Below are positions 43,843-53,362 of a stretch of 64,000 nucleotides of DNA, piece by piece. A program made the position numbers and the translations under genes. How positions within the stretch are numbered: the stretch's first letter is position 1; each line of letters opens with the position of its first letter. Origin of the DNA: Aquipuribacter sp. SD81 (GTDB taxonomy: Bacteria; Actinomycetota; Actinomycetes; Actinomycetales; JBBAYJ01); the NCBI RefSeq assembly GCF_037153975.1, contig NZ_JBBAYJ010000008.1, forward strand, positions 85,541 to 149,540, in the 5' to 3' direction. The notes below the pieces were generated by a model, which was not told where the DNA came from, did not search any database, and was given only the letters and a program-made list of their open reading frames with translations.

Positions 43843-44937
43843 ATGGGACGACCCCGCAGAACCGCCCTCGTCACGATGCTCGGTGCGGTGGCCCTCGCCG
43901 CCCCGACCGCCGCGGCCCTCCCCGCCGCCGCGGACGACCACGAGTACGACGTGCTCGTCGTCGGCAAGACGCTGGGCTTCCGCCACAGCTCGATCGACGA
44001 GGCCACCACCGCGATCATCGCCCTCGGCGACGCGCACGGCTTCACCGTCGACGTCTGGGACCCGCAGCAGCCGGAGCGCACGCTCACCTCGACGCCGTTC
44101 ACGGACGCCGGCCTCGACAAGTACGAGACCGTCGTCTTCGTCTCCACGGTCGACGGCACGAACAACCTCGACCCGGCGCGCCCGACGCTGCTGGACTCCG
44201 CCGAGCTGGAGGCCTTCCAGGGCTACATCCGCGACGGCGGCGGCTTCGCGGGCATCCACGCGGCGACGGACTCCATGCACACCATCCCCTGGTACAGCCA
44301 GCTGACCGGTGGTGGCGCCCGCTTCGTGGGCCACCCGGCGCAGCAGACCGCCGTCCAGGACGTCGTGGACCAGACCCACCCGTCGACCGAGCACCTCGAC
44401 AGCACGTGGACCCGCTTCGACGAGTGGTACAACTTCAACGTCTCGCCGAGCCCCTACGTGCGGGTGCTCACGAACATCGACGAGTCGACGTACAACCCCG
44501 GCCGCACGGCCATGGGCGAGGACCACCCGCTCGCGTGGTGCCACAACTTCGAGGGCGCCCGCTCCTGGTACACCGCGGGCGGCCACACCGAGGCCTCCTA
44601 CGTGGAGCCCGCCTTCCTCCAGCACGTGCTCGGCGGCATCCAGTGGACCGCCGGCGTCGTGGACGGCGGCGGCGACTGCGTGACGTGGTACGAGATCGAC
44701 ACGCTCATGGCCGACCTCATCGACAGCGGCGAGCTGTCGCGGAACGCCGAGCGCCAGCTCGTCCGCCACTACGAGGCCGCCAAGGCGCTCGCGGAGTCCG
44801 GCGACCACGCCGGAGCGGCGGAACGGCTCAACGGCCTCAAGGGCCAGGTCCGCGGCCACGTCAAGGACGAGGAGCTCCGCGAGCTGCTCGCCGACAAGGC
44901 CGACGACCTGCAGACCTGGCAGCTCGGCCTGTCCTGA
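43843..44937 (+). CDS. Secreted ThuA-domain protein with FIMAH-like C-terminus
   Basis: A 364-residue exported protein. Signal peptide of about 31 residues (ends PAAADD). The ThuA/class-I-amidotransferase-like domain (about 35-275) shows VLVVGKTLGFRHSSID, GGFAGIHAATDSMHTI and MGEDHPLAWCHNFEGARSWYTAGGHT, as in secreted sugar-associated ThuA proteins. The C-terminal 75 residues form a helical module (EIDTLMADLIDSGELS...) of the FIMAH type, usually found in surface proteins. ThuA relatives occur with trehalose or polysaccharide use; a bound ligand rather than catalysis is possible. ATG follows AAAGGAG. Confidence 0.85.
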   Translation: MGRPRRTALVTMLGAVALAAPTAAALPAAADDHEYDVLVVGKTLGFRHSSIDEATTAIIALGDAHGFTVDVWDPQQPERTLTSTPFTDAGLDKYETVVFVSTVDGTNNLDPARPTLLDSAELEAFQGYIRDGGGFAGIHAATDSMHTIPWYSQLTGGGARFVGHPAQQTAVQDVVDQTHPSTEHLDSTWTRFDEWYNFNVSPSPYVRVLTNIDESTYNPGRTAMGEDHPLAWCHNFEGARSWYTAGGHTEASYVEPAFLQHVLGGIQWTAGVVDGGGDCVTWYEIDTLMADLIDSGELSRNAERQLVRHYEAAKALAESGDHAGAAERLNGLKGQVRGHVKDEELRELLADKADDLQTWQLGLS

Positions 44938-44945
44938 CAGGGACT

Positions 44946-44986
44946 TCCGTCCCGCCCGGCCACGGGGTCCGGTCGGGCGGGACGGA
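44946..44986 (+). terminator. Terminator hairpin after ThuA-type gene
   Basis: A 16-bp stem, TCCGTCCCGCCCGGCC with GGTCGGGCGGGACGGA (one G-U type pair), and a 9-nt loop, starting 8 bp after the stop codon. No U-tract. Confidence 0.8.
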
Positions 44987-44998
44987 GCAGCACCACCC

Positions 44999-45037
44999 GG
45001 AGCGGTGGCTCACGGCACGCCCGTGAGCCACCGCTCC
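44999..45037 (-). terminator. 17-bp perfect hairpin overlapping the end of the 2H gene
   Basis: GGAGCGGTGGCTCACGG and its exact complement around a 5-nt loop (cacgc). It spans the last nine codons and stop of the 2H-phosphoesterase gene on the minus strand. Together with the hairpin 12 bp away it separates two convergent genes. A coding region forming so perfect a stem is unusual. Confidence 0.75.
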
Positions 45038-45576
45038 TCGCGTCCGTCCCCGTCCCAGCGCCGCACCCCGCGCGGTGGCACGGCCGTGTCGGCCTCGTAC
45101 GCCGCCGGCGCGGCGACGGCGCCGGCGACCACCACCGCGTCCGCGAGCTGCGCCGCGGTGAGGCGCGAGGCGAGCGTGACGTGCGGCGTCCACGCGCCGG
45201 GCCGCGAGGTCGGCGGGACGTCCGTCGCGGGCTGCCACGCCCGGGCGACGACCTCGTGCAGGGCGAGCAGCGGCGGGCTCGGCACGGCGAGCCGCGCGAG
45301 GACGAACCGGCCGCCGCGCCCGTGCGGGCCGAAGACGACGAAGCCACCGGGCCGCACCGCCGCCGCCCGCCACGCGCCGTCGGACAGGGCGGCCTCGAGC
45401 GCGGTCTCGGCGTCGGCCGTCACGGAGCCCGCCACCGCGAGCGTCACGTGCGGGCGGTTCGTCTCCCCCTGGTGGTGGGCGAGGCTCGGCAGGTCAGCGT
45501 CGGCCAGCGCCGCCCACTGCGCGCGCACCCATGCCTCGACGGCGCCGCCGGGCAGCAGCTCGACGGACTGGACCAC
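45010..45576 (-). CDS. 2H phosphoesterase (2'-5' RNA ligase/LigT-like)
   Basis: A 188-residue protein with the two catalytic HxTx motifs of the 2H superfamily: RPHVTLAV in the first half and TPHVTLAS in the second, about 80 residues apart. Family members hydrolyse cyclic phosphates or 2'-5' bonds in RNA or nucleotides; the actual substrate is not known. It is the downstream neighbour of glycerate kinase, 19 bp away in the same direction. Its 3' end forms part of a terminator hairpin. Confidence 0.86.
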   Translation of the reverse strand: MVQSVELLPGGAVEAWVRAQWAALADADLPSLAHHQGETNRPHVTLAVAGSVTADAETALEAALSDGAWRAAAVRPGGFVVFGPHGRGGRFVLARLAVPSPPLLALHEVVARAWQPATDVPPTSRPGAWTPHVTLASRLTAAQLADAVVVAGAVAAPAAYEADTAVPPRGVRRWDGDGREERWLTGVP

Positions 45577-45595
45577 CGCCCGATCCTGCCCCGCG

Positions 45596-46714
45596 TCAGC
45601 GCCCCGCGCCCCCCGTGTCCTCCGCTGCCTCCGCGCTGTCGGCGAGTGCCGCGCCCGCGGCGCCGAGCCAGCGCGTGGCGTCGGCGACGGCCGCGGCCAC
45701 GGACCCGGCCAGCCCGGCGAGCCCGACGTGCCGCACCCCGGGCGGGGGCGCGTCGCCGAAGGAGCCGGCGACGACCGCGGCCGGTGTCCCGGTCCGCTCC
45801 GCGAGCGCCAGGACGCGCCCGACGGCCTTGCCGTCGAGGCTCGTGGCGTCGAAGCGGCCCTCGCCCGTCACGACGAGGTCGGCCGTCGCGACGAGGCGCG
45901 GCAGGTCGACGAGGTCGGCGACCCAGTCGGCCCCGCCCACCACCTGCACGTCCCACACCGCCGCGAGCCCGGCGGTCACGCCCCCCGCGGCCCCCGCGCC
46001 CGGGGCGTCCGGGTCCGCGCCGAGCAGGTCCGCCCAGCGGCGGAGCGCGGCGTCGGCGACACCTACGTCGTCGGGACCGGCGCCCTTCTGCGGCCCGAAG
46101 ACGGCCGCGGCGCCCCGCTCGCCGAGCAGGGGGTTGTCGACGTCGGTGAGCACGAGGCAGCCGCCGGGCGGCGCCGGGACCAGCCCGGTCCGCTCGACGC
46201 GGGAGGCGGTGAGCAGGCCGCGCGTGCCCTCCGGCACGTCGGCGCCGACGTCGTCCACGACGCGCAGCCCGAGGCCGCGCAGCACGCCGAGCCCGCCGTC
46301 GGTGGACGCCGAGCCGCCGAGGCCGAGCACGACCCGCGTCGCGCCGTCCGCCAGCGCCGCCCGCACCACCTCGCCCGTGCCGCGCGTGGTGGCGCCCAGC
46401 GGGTCGGGGACGGCCATGAGCGGCAGGCCGCTCGCCTGCGCGAGCTCGACGACGGCCGTCCCGTCGGGCAGCCGGAGCCAGCGCCCGGGCACCCTCCGCC
46501 CGTCGGGGCCGGTGACGGGGCCTGCGTCCCGGAACCATCCGGCCGGGACGGCCGCCGCGACGGCCTCGAGCAGGCCCTCGCCGCCGTCGGAGAACGGGAC
46601 GACGACGACGTCGTCGTCCGGTCGACGGCCCAGCCAGCCTCCCCGGAGCGCCGCGCCCACCTGCACGGCGGTGGCGGAGCCCTTGAAGGAGTCGGGGGCC
46701 ACGAGGACGCGCAC
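45596..46714 (-). CDS. Glycerate kinase (GarK/GlxK type)
   Basis: Phosphorylates glycerate using ATP in glyoxylate/sugar-acid breakdown. The 372 residues show the family start VLVAPDSFKGSATAVQV, SDGGEGLLEAV, GLGGSASTDGG and VTGEGRFDATSLDGKA, all diagnostic. The last 20 residues are acidic and probably disordered. GTG start overlapping no other gene; divergent from the DUF2277 gene with 17 bp between starts, so one of the two may be leaderless. Confidence 0.95.
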   Translation of the reverse strand: MRVLVAPDSFKGSATAVQVGAALRGGWLGRRPDDDVVVVPFSDGGEGLLEAVAAAVPAGWFRDAGPVTGPDGRRVPGRWLRLPDGTAVVELAQASGLPLMAVPDPLGATTRGTGEVVRAALADGATRVVLGLGGSASTDGGLGVLRGLGLRVVDDVGADVPEGTRGLLTASRVERTGLVPAPPGGCLVLTDVDNPLLGERGAAAVFGPQKGAGPDDVGVADAALRRWADLLGADPDAPGAGAAGGVTAGLAAVWDVQVVGGADWVADLVDLPRLVATADLVVTGEGRFDATSLDGKAVGRVLALAERTGTPAAVVAGSFGDAPPPGVRHVGLAGLAGSVAAAVADATRWLGAAGAALADSAEAAEDTGGAGR

Positions 46715-46731
46715 GGACCCATGATGGGCGC

Positions 46732-47004
46732 ATGTGCCGGAACATCACCGAGCTGCGCGGCCTCGAGCCGCCCGCCACCGACGACGAGGTGCGCGCCGCC
46801 GCGCTGCAGTACGTGCGCAAGGTGAGCGGGCTCACGCGCCCACCGGCCGACGGTGACGCCGCCCGCGCCTTCGCGGCCGCGGTCGAGGAGGTCGCGACGG
46901 CGACGCGGGGGCTGCTGGCGGCGCTCCCGCCCCGCCGTCAGCCGCCGGCGACGGTGCCGCCGCTGCGGCGTCCCGAGGTCCGCGCCCGGCTCGGGCTGGG
47001 CTGA
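46732..47004 (+). CDS. DUF2277 protein
   Basis: A 90-residue protein beginning with the family signature MCRNITEL; the rest is helical, with a basic Pro-rich end (LPPRRQPPATVPP). Proteins of this family are widespread in actinomycetes and proteobacteria and have no known function. Starts 17 bp from the divergent glycerate-kinase start, so a leaderless transcript is possible. It converges with the SDR gene, 6 bp between stops. Confidence 0.85.
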   Translation: MCRNITELRGLEPPATDDEVRAAALQYVRKVSGLTRPPADGDAARAFAAAVEEVATATRGLLAALPPRRQPPATVPPLRRPEVRARLGLG

Positions 47005-47010
47005 GGTCCC

Positions 47011-47817
47011 TCAGCCGCCGTCGCGGAAGGACGGGTACGTCGTCATGCCGCCGTCGACGTACAGGGTGGTGCCCGTCACGTAGTCGGCCGCGTCGCTCGC
47101 GAGCCACACGGCGGCCGCGGCCACGTCCTCGACCACGCCGACCCGGCCGTAGGGGATGAGGCGCAGCAGCTCGCGCTCGGCCTCGGGGGTCGACCAGGCG
47201 TCCTCGTTGATGGGCGTCTTGATCGCGCCCGGCGAGATGGCGTTGACGCGCACCCCCCGCGGACCCAGCTCCTGGGCCAGGGTCCGCATGAGCATGTCGA
47301 CGCCGCCCTTGGACGCCGCGTAGTTGACGTGCCCGGCCCACGGGATGGCGTCGTGGACGCTCGACATCGCGATGATCGAGCCGGCCGAGCGGGCCGGCCC
47401 GGCGCCGGGGCCCTGCTGCACCATGCGGCGGGCGGCGGCCTGCGCGCAGAGGAACTGCCCGGTGAGGTTGACGTCGAGGACGGTCCGCCAGTCCTCGACC
47501 GACATCTCCAGTGCCGGCGCGTCCCGCTGCAGCCCGGCGTTCGCGACGAGCACGTCGATCCCGCCGAAGCGGTCGCAGACCTCCTCGACCATCGCCGAGA
47601 CCGCCTCGGGGTCGCTGACGTCGGCGCGGACCGCGAAGGCCTCGCCCCCGGCGGCCTCGATGCGGCGGACGGTCTCCTCGGCGTCGTCGGGCTGCGAGCG
47701 GTAGTCGACGGCCACGCGCGCCCCCGCGGCCCCGAAGGCGACCGCCGTGCCCTGCCCGATCCCGCTGCTCGCCCCCGTCACGAGGGTCCGGTAGCCCGCC
47801 AGCACGCCGTCCGTCAT
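47011..47817 (-). CDS. SDR oxidoreductase, glucose-1-dehydrogenase-like
   Basis: A 268-residue classical short-chain dehydrogenase. TGASSGIGQGTA binds the dinucleotide, VANAGLQ follows, the catalytic Ser sits in MSSVHD and the Tyr-Lys pair in YAASKGGVDML; the C-terminal VDGGMTTYP strand is typical of the glucose-1-dehydrogenase group. The NADP preference is suggested by the Arg at DYRSQ after the second strand. Substrate unproven; a sugar is consistent with neighbouring glycerate kinase and ThuA. ATG start. Confidence 0.88.
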   Translation of the reverse strand: MTDGVLAGYRTLVTGASSGIGQGTAVAFGAAGARVAVDYRSQPDDAEETVRRIEAAGGEAFAVRADVSDPEAVSAMVEEVCDRFGGIDVLVANAGLQRDAPALEMSVEDWRTVLDVNLTGQFLCAQAAARRMVQQGPGAGPARSAGSIIAMSSVHDAIPWAGHVNYAASKGGVDMLMRTLAQELGPRGVRVNAISPGAIKTPINEDAWSTPEAERELLRLIPYGRVGVVEDVAAAAVWLASDAADYVTGTTLYVDGGMTTYPSFRDGG

Positions 47818-47982
47818 GCCGAGAGCGTGCCGCCGCCCGCGCGGCCGCGCGAACGGACGGGGCGCGGAGCGCGCCGCTCACGGCCCCCGTACGGGGGAGC
47901 GGCACGCACGCTCGGTCGTGGACCCGTCCACCGATTCCGCCGACAGGGTCAAGACGCGGCACGCGCAGCCGATGCTCAGCAC

Positions 47983-49845
47983 ATGACGTCTCGCCCGCGC
48001 CGCACCCGCCGCCGTCTCGCACTGCTCGGAGCCGCGCTCGCCGTCGCGACGGGCCTGTCGGCGGCGGTCGTCGTCTCCGGTCGCGAGGAGGCTCCCGACG
48101 CGGTCCCGCTCAGCACCGCCGTCGCCGCGGTCGAGGACGGACTCGTCGAGGCCGCGCACCTGCGGGAGGCCTCGAGCACGGTCGTGCTCGACCTCGAGGA
48201 CGGCCGCAGCGTCCAGGCGGCCTACCCCGCCGCGTACGCCGCCAGCCTCACCGAGCGGCTCGTGGCCGAGGGCGTCGAGGTGGACACCGCGCCGGTGAGC
48301 CGTGAGAACGAGGTGTGGTTCCGGCTGCTGCCCCTCGCGCTCGTCGTGGGTCTCGTCGTGCTCTTCGTCGTGGCGGTGCGCCGCGGCTGGCTCGGCGGTC
48401 CCGGGGCCATGCGCCGCGGCCGGGGCAAGGCCGTCGACGAGGTGCCGAGCGCGCGCTTCACCGACGTCGCCGGCTGCGACGAGGCCGTCACCGAGATGCG
48501 CGAGCTCGTCGAGTTCCTGCGCGACGGCGACCGCTTCACCCGCGTCGGCGCCACCCCGCCGCGCGGTGCGCTGCTGGTCGGTCCGCCCGGCACGGGCAAG
48601 ACCCTGCTCGCCCGCGCCGTCGCCGGCGAGGCGGGCGTGCCGTTCTTCCCCCTCGCCGGCTCCGACTTCGTCGAGACCTTCGCGGGGGTCGGCGCGCGCC
48701 GGGTGCGCGACCTGTTCGACCGGGCCCGCGAGGCCGGCGGGGCCATCATCTTCATCGACGAGATCGACGCCATCGGGCGGGCCCGCGGCGACGGCGGGCC
48801 GGGGCACTCCGGCGCCGACACCGAGCGGGAGAACACCCTCATCTCGATGCTCAACGAGATGGACGGCTTCGACACCGACCACCGCATCATCGTGCTCGCC
48901 GCGACCAACCGTGCCGACGTGCTCGACCCGGCGCTGACGCGCCCCGGCCGCCTCGACCGCCAGATCCAGGTGCCGGCGCCGGACCGTCACGGCCGCACCG
49001 AGATCCTGCGGGTGCACGCGGCGGGCAAGCCGCTCGCCGACGACGTCGACCTCGTCGGCGTCGCCCGCCGCACGCCCGGCATGAGCGGCGCGGAGCTCGC
49101 GCAGGTCGTCAACGAGGCGTGCATGGAGGCCGCCCGGCGCGGCAAGGACGTGGTCGACGGCGTGTGCGTCGACGCCGCGATCGCGACGGTGGCCCTCGGC
49201 CGGGCCCGCACGTCCGCGCTCGTCACCGACTTCGACCGGCGGGTGACCGCGTGGCACGAGGCCGGGCACACCGTCGCCGCGCTGCTGCTGGAGGACGCCG
49301 ACGACCCCGTGCAGGTGTCGATCGTGCCGCGCGGTCCCGCGGGGGGCGTGACGTGGATGAGCGGCAACGACGACATCTTCCTGCTGCGCGCCAAGGCTCT
49401 CGCCGAGCTGCGGGTGTCGATGGCCGGCCGCGCCGCCGAGGAGCTGCTGCTCGACGGCGAGTACACGCAGGGCGCGCACGGCGACCTCGACGCCGCGACG
49501 CGACGGGCGCTCGCGATGGTGACGAAGTACGGGATGAGCCGTCACGGCTACCTGCTCGTCGACGACGACACCGTCCGCATGGGCGGCGAGGTGTCGACCC
49601 GGGTCCGGGAGGTCGCCGAGGAGCTGCTGCGGGAGGCCCACCAGGACGCCTACGGCCTCCTGCTCGCCAACCGCGCCCTCGTCGACGCCGTCGCGAGTGC
49701 GCTGCTGGAGCACGAGGACCTCACCCTCGCCGACCTGCGTCGCGTGCAGGAGGACGTCCGCGGCCGCGGGGTCCCGGCGACCGGCACGCGTGGCGTGCCC
49801 GCGCCGCGGTCGGCGCTGCCGGAGGGGTCGCGCGCCACCGCCTGA
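47983..49845 (+). CDS. FtsH-like membrane AAA+ zinc metalloprotease
   Basis: A 620-residue membrane protease. Two N-terminal helices (about 12-35 and 112-133) enclose a short extracytoplasmic domain. The AAA module has GPPGTGKT (Walker A), FIDEIDAIG (Walker B) and [20 protein letters not shown] (second region of homology, quoted in part). The peptidase has HEAGH and the downstream GDLDAAT aspartate, third zinc ligand. The pore segment, FVGVG in FtsH, reads FAGVG here. It lacks the usual cell-division or folate neighbours, so it is likely a second, divergent FtsH. The ATG has no clear ribosome site. Confidence 0.88.
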   Translation: MTSRPRRTRRRLALLGAALAVATGLSAAVVVSGREEAPDAVPLSTAVAAVEDGLVEAAHLREASSTVVLDLEDGRSVQAAYPAAYAASLTERLVAEGVEVDTAPVSRENEVWFRLLPLALVVGLVVLFVVAVRRGWLGGPGAMRRGRGKAVDEVPSARFTDVAGCDEAVTEMRELVEFLRDGDRFTRVGATPPRGALLVGPPGTGKTLLARAVAGEAGVPFFPLAGSDFVETFAGVGARRVRDLFDRAREAGGAIIFIDEIDAIGRARGDGGPGHSGADTERENTLISMLNEMDGFDTDHRIIVLAATNRADVLDPALTRPGRLDRQIQVPAPDRHGRTEILRVHAAGKPLADDVDLVGVARRTPGMSGAELAQVVNEACMEAARRGKDVVDGVCVDAAIATVALGRARTSALVTDFDRRVTAWHEAGHTVAALLLEDADDPVQVSIVPRGPAGGVTWMSGNDDIFLLRAKALAELRVSMAGRAAEELLLDGEYTQGAHGDLDAATRRALAMVTKYGMSRHGYLLVDDDTVRMGGEVSTRVREVAEELLREAHQDAYGLLLANRALVDAVASALLEHEDLTLADLRRVQEDVRGRGVPATGTRGVPAPRSALPEGSRATA

Positions 49846-49864
49846 GCGGGGCACGATCCGTCGC

Positions 49865-51592
49865 GTGAGCGACGACGCCCCCGCGACCGACGGCGGGACC
49901 ACCGACGTGACCCCGACGGACCCGCACGCCGAGCACGTCGCCGCCGTCGCGGCGGCCTACGGCACCGACGGCCCCGCGCTGGAGCTCGGGGCGCTGCTCG
50001 TGGCAGGGGAGGCGGGCGCGGACCCCGTGCCGCGGCCCGAGGCGCCTGTCCGGGTGCCGCTGGCGGTCCTCAACCGGCACGGGCTCGTGGCCGGGGCCAC
50101 CGGCACGGGCAAGACGAAGACCCTTCAGGTGATGGCCGAGCAGCTGTCCGCCGCGGGCGTGCCCGTCTTCCTCGCCGACATCAAGGGCGACCTCACCGGC
50201 GTCGCCGTGCCGGGAGAGGTGTCGGAGAGGCTCCTCGCCCGCACGCGCGGTATCGGGCAGGACTGGCAGCCGACCGGGCACCCCGTCGAGCTGCTCGCGC
50301 TCGGCGGGCTCGGCACCGGCGTGCCGGTGCGCGCGAGCGTCACCGGGTTCGGCCCGACGCTGCTCGCGAAGGTGCTCGACCTCAACGACACGCAGACCTC
50401 GAGCCTCGCCCTGGTGTTCCACTGGGCCGACACCGCGGGCCTGCCGCTGCTCGACCTCAAGGACCTGCGCGCCGTCGTGCAGCACCTCGTCTCCGACGAG
50501 GGCAAGGAGGCGCTCACCGGGCTCGGCGGGCTGTCCAAGGCGACCGCGGGCGTCATCCTCCGTGAGCTCACCGCCTTCGAGGCCGCCGGCGCCGACGCGT
50601 TCTTCGGCGAGCCTGAGCTGGACCCCGCCGTGCTGCTGCGCACCACCGAGGACGGGCGGGGCGTCGTCACGTGCCTGGAGCTGTCGGAGGTGCAGGACCG
50701 CCCCCGGCTGTTCTCCACCTTCCTGCTGTGGCTGCTCGCCGAGCTGTTCGAGGACCTGCCCGAGGTCGGCGACCTCGAGAGGCCGAAGCTCGTGTTCTTC
50801 TTCGACGAGGCGCACCTGCTCTTCGCCGACGCGCCGAAGGCGTTCCTCGAGCAGGTCGTGCGGACGGTCCGGCTCATCCGTTCCAAGGGGGTCGGGGTCT
50901 TCTTCGTCACGCAGACGCCCAAGGACGTACCCGCCGACGTCCTCGCCCAGCTCGGCAACCGGGTGCAGCACGCGCTGCGCGCCTACACCCCCGACGACGC
51001 CAAGGCGCTCAGGGCGACCGTGTCGACGTTCCCGGTCTCCGACTACGACCTCGGCGCGCTCCTCACCTCGCTCGGCACGGGTGAGGCCGTCGTGACCGTG
51101 CTGTCCGAGCGCGGGGCGCCGACGCCCGTGGCGTGGACGATGCTCCGGGCCCCCCAGGGGTCGATGGCCCCCGCGCCCGCCGACGTGCTCGCCGCGACCG
51201 TCGCGGCCTCGCCGCTGCAGGCCGAGTACGGGACGGCCGTGGACCGCGAGTCGGCGTACGAGCGGCTCGCCGGCCGGTTGGCCTCGCCCGCCGGTGGGCC
51301 CGCAGGTGCGCCACGACCCGCCCCGGCGCCCTCCCCGGCACCGGGTGACGGGTTACCCGGGCCGGGGCAGACGTGGGACGACATGGACACGCCCGCCCGC
51401 CCGTCGCCGTCGTCGCGTCCGGAGCCGGCGCGACCGTCCGGGCGCGCACGCCGGGCGCCGGCGCCCGAGGAGTCCGTGGTGGAGCAGGTCCTCGGCTCCT
51501 CGGCCGTGAGGAGCTTCCTGCGGTCCGCCGGCACCGTGCTCGGCCGCGAGATCACCCGCGGGGTGCTCGGCACCGCCCGTCGCCGCCGCTGA
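49865..51592 (+). CDS. HerA-like helicase/ATPase (DUF853, YjgR family)
   Basis: A 575-residue P-loop ATPase of the HerA/FtsK superfamily. Walker A is GATGTGKT; ADIKGDLTG follows, and Walker B is FFFDEAHLLF, with FFVTQTPKDVP as the sensor segment. Residues 420-520 are a Pro/Ala-rich linker, and a conserved short C-terminal helix (SSAVRSFLRSAGTVLGREITRGVLG) is the YjgR/DUF853 signature. The cellular role of this family is unknown; DNA translocation is expected. GTG start 19 bp after the FtsH gene, on the same strand. A GATCCG hexamer just upstream may allow a leaderless start. Confidence 0.88.
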   Translation: MSDDAPATDGGTTDVTPTDPHAEHVAAVAAAYGTDGPALELGALLVAGEAGADPVPRPEAPVRVPLAVLNRHGLVAGATGTGKTKTLQVMAEQLSAAGVPVFLADIKGDLTGVAVPGEVSERLLARTRGIGQDWQPTGHPVELLALGGLGTGVPVRASVTGFGPTLLAKVLDLNDTQTSSLALVFHWADTAGLPLLDLKDLRAVVQHLVSDEGKEALTGLGGLSKATAGVILRELTAFEAAGADAFFGEPELDPAVLLRTTEDGRGVVTCLELSEVQDRPRLFSTFLLWLLAELFEDLPEVGDLERPKLVFFFDEAHLLFADAPKAFLEQVVRTVRLIRSKGVGVFFVTQTPKDVPADVLAQLGNRVQHALRAYTPDDAKALRATVSTFPVSDYDLGALLTSLGTGEAVVTVLSERGAPTPVAWTMLRAPQGSMAPAPADVLAATVAASPLQAEYGTAVDRESAYERLAGRLASPAGGPAGAPRPAPAPSPAPGDGLPGPGQTWDDMDTPARPSPSSRPEPARPSGRARRAPAPEESVVEQVLGSSAVRSFLRSAGTVLGREITRGVLGTARRRR

Positions 51593-51625
51593 CGGGCGAC
51601 CGCCGGGGAGGGGTCGCGTCGTGGC

Positions 51626-53338
51626 ATGGTCCGGCGGCGGATCGGGTATGCCGTCGCGGTGACCCCACCTGTGCGCCAGGGCGTGGCCCGGCACGACGCC
51701 GTCCGTTCGGTCCTCGGCGAGGACGCCCGCCTCCGTCCCGAGCAGGAGGAGGCCCTCGACGCCCTCCGCCACTCCGACGTGCTCCTCGTCGCGCGTTCCG
51801 GGCTCGGCAAGACCGCCGTCTACGACGTCGCCGGCCGGCTGCGCGACGGCCTGACGCTCGTGGTCAGCCCGACGCTGTCGCTGCAGCGGGACCAGGTCGA
51901 GGCGCTGCGCGCGACGGGCAACCGCGCCGACGCCGTCAGCTCCGCGCGCACCGCGGCGCAGCGCCGGCAGGCGCTGGAGGCGGCGGCGACCGGCGACCTC
52001 GACGTGCTCCTGCTCGCGCCGGAGCAGCTCGGCCGCGACGAGGTCGTCGACGCGCTCGGTGGCGCCGAGGTCGGGCTGCTCGTCGTCGACGAGGCGCACT
52101 GCGTGAGCGAGTGGGGGCACGACTTCCGCCCCGACTACCTCGCCGTAGCCGCGGCCCGCGAGCGCGTCGGCCGCCCCCGGACCCTCGCCATGACGGCGAC
52201 GGCCTCGCCCCACGTGCGCGACGAGATCCGCCGGGCGCTGCGCGTCGAGGACGCGAGCGTCGTCGTGGGCGACGTCGACCGGCCCGAGATCTGGCTCGGC
52301 GGTCGCGAGGTCGCCGACGAGCGGTCCGCCGACGACGCGGTCGTCGACGAGGTCGCGACCGTCGAGGGCGCCGTGCTCGTGTACGCCCAGACCCGGCCGG
52401 AGGTCGAGCGGCTCGTCGAGCGGCTCGCCGACGTGCGACCCGACGTCCGCGGGTACCACGCGGGGCTGCGCGGCACCGAGCGGGCCGAGGTGCAGGACGC
52501 GTTCACCTCCGGCGAGCTCGACACGGTCGTCGCGACGAGCGCGTTCGGCATGGGCATCGACCGGCAGGACGTCCGTGCCGTCGTGCACGCGGGACCGTCG
52601 CCGTCGCTCGACGCCTACTACCAGGAGGTCGGCCGGGCCGGCCGGGACGGCGAGCCCGCCCGGGCGGTGCTCGTGCACCGGCAGGAGGACTTCGCCGTCG
52701 CCCGTCACCTGGGCTCCGGCAGCGGTCCGAAGCCGGGGACCCTCAAGGCCGTCGCGAAGGCGCTCGTGGAGGCGGGGCCGCTGGATCGGTCCGGCCTCGC
52801 CGGGACCGCCGACCTCGGCACCCGCACCGTCGCGCGGGCTCTCGGCGCGCTCGCGGGTGTGGGCGCCGTCGAGGAGGCCGCCGACGGCACCGTCCGGTGG
52901 GTCGCGGAGGCGTCCGTCCGCGCCGTCCTGCAGCAGGTCGCCGACGCGCGCGAGCGGCGCCGGGCCACCGAGCTGTCCCGGGTCGACCTCGTCCGCACGT
53001 ACGCCGACACCCTCGACTGCCGCCGTCGCGTGCTGCTCGGCCTGCTCGGTGAGGAGCACCCCGAGCCGTGCGGCCGGTGCGACTCCTGCGACGCCGGGCG
53101 CAGCGAGACCGTCGAGGACGCGAGGTGGCACGTCGGCCAGCAGCTCGTCCACGACCGGTTCGGCGAGGGGACCGTCTCGCTCGTCGAGCCCGACCGCATC
53201 ACCGTCCTGTTCGCCGAGCACGGGTACACGACGCTCGCGACGGCGCTGCTCGACGGCGACGAGTCGCCGGTCACCACCGCGCGCGAGGCGACGCCGGCGG
53301 CACCGGAGGGCCCCGAGCCGGAACCCGCCGCAGCCTGA
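51626..53338 (+). CDS. recQ: RecQ-type DNA helicase
   Basis: A 570-residue SF2 helicase that unwinds DNA 3'-5'. Walker A is ARSGLGKT, motif II DEAHCVSEWGHDFRPDY (DEAH and the RecQ-specific loop), SAFGMGIDRQDVR motif V and QEVGRAGRDGE motif VI. A zinc domain carries four Cys (CRRRVLLG...PCGRCDSC). The C-terminal 60 residues form a separate small beta domain (FGEGTVSLVEPDRITVLF), in place of an HRDC domain. ATG start with GGGGAGGGG 11 bp upstream; a GTG at 51659 is an alternative. Same strand as the HerA-like gene, 33 bp on. Confidence 0.92.
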   Translation: MVRRRIGYAVAVTPPVRQGVARHDAVRSVLGEDARLRPEQEEALDALRHSDVLLVARSGLGKTAVYDVAGRLRDGLTLVVSPTLSLQRDQVEALRATGNRADAVSSARTAAQRRQALEAAATGDLDVLLLAPEQLGRDEVVDALGGAEVGLLVVDEAHCVSEWGHDFRPDYLAVAAARERVGRPRTLAMTATASPHVRDEIRRALRVEDASVVVGDVDRPEIWLGGREVADERSADDAVVDEVATVEGAVLVYAQTRPEVERLVERLADVRPDVRGYHAGLRGTERAEVQDAFTSGELDTVVATSAFGMGIDRQDVRAVVHAGPSPSLDAYYQEVGRAGRDGEPARAVLVHRQEDFAVARHLGSGSGPKPGTLKAVAKALVEAGPLDRSGLAGTADLGTRTVARALGALAGVGAVEEAADGTVRWVAEASVRAVLQQVADARERRRATELSRVDLVRTYADTLDCRRRVLLGLLGEEHPEPCGRCDSCDAGRSETVEDARWHVGQQLVHDRFGEGTVSLVEPDRITVLFAEHGYTTLATALLDGDESPVTTAREATPAAPEGPEPEPAAA

Positions 53339-53362
53339 GACGACCGGGGAGGGCTCCGGGCG

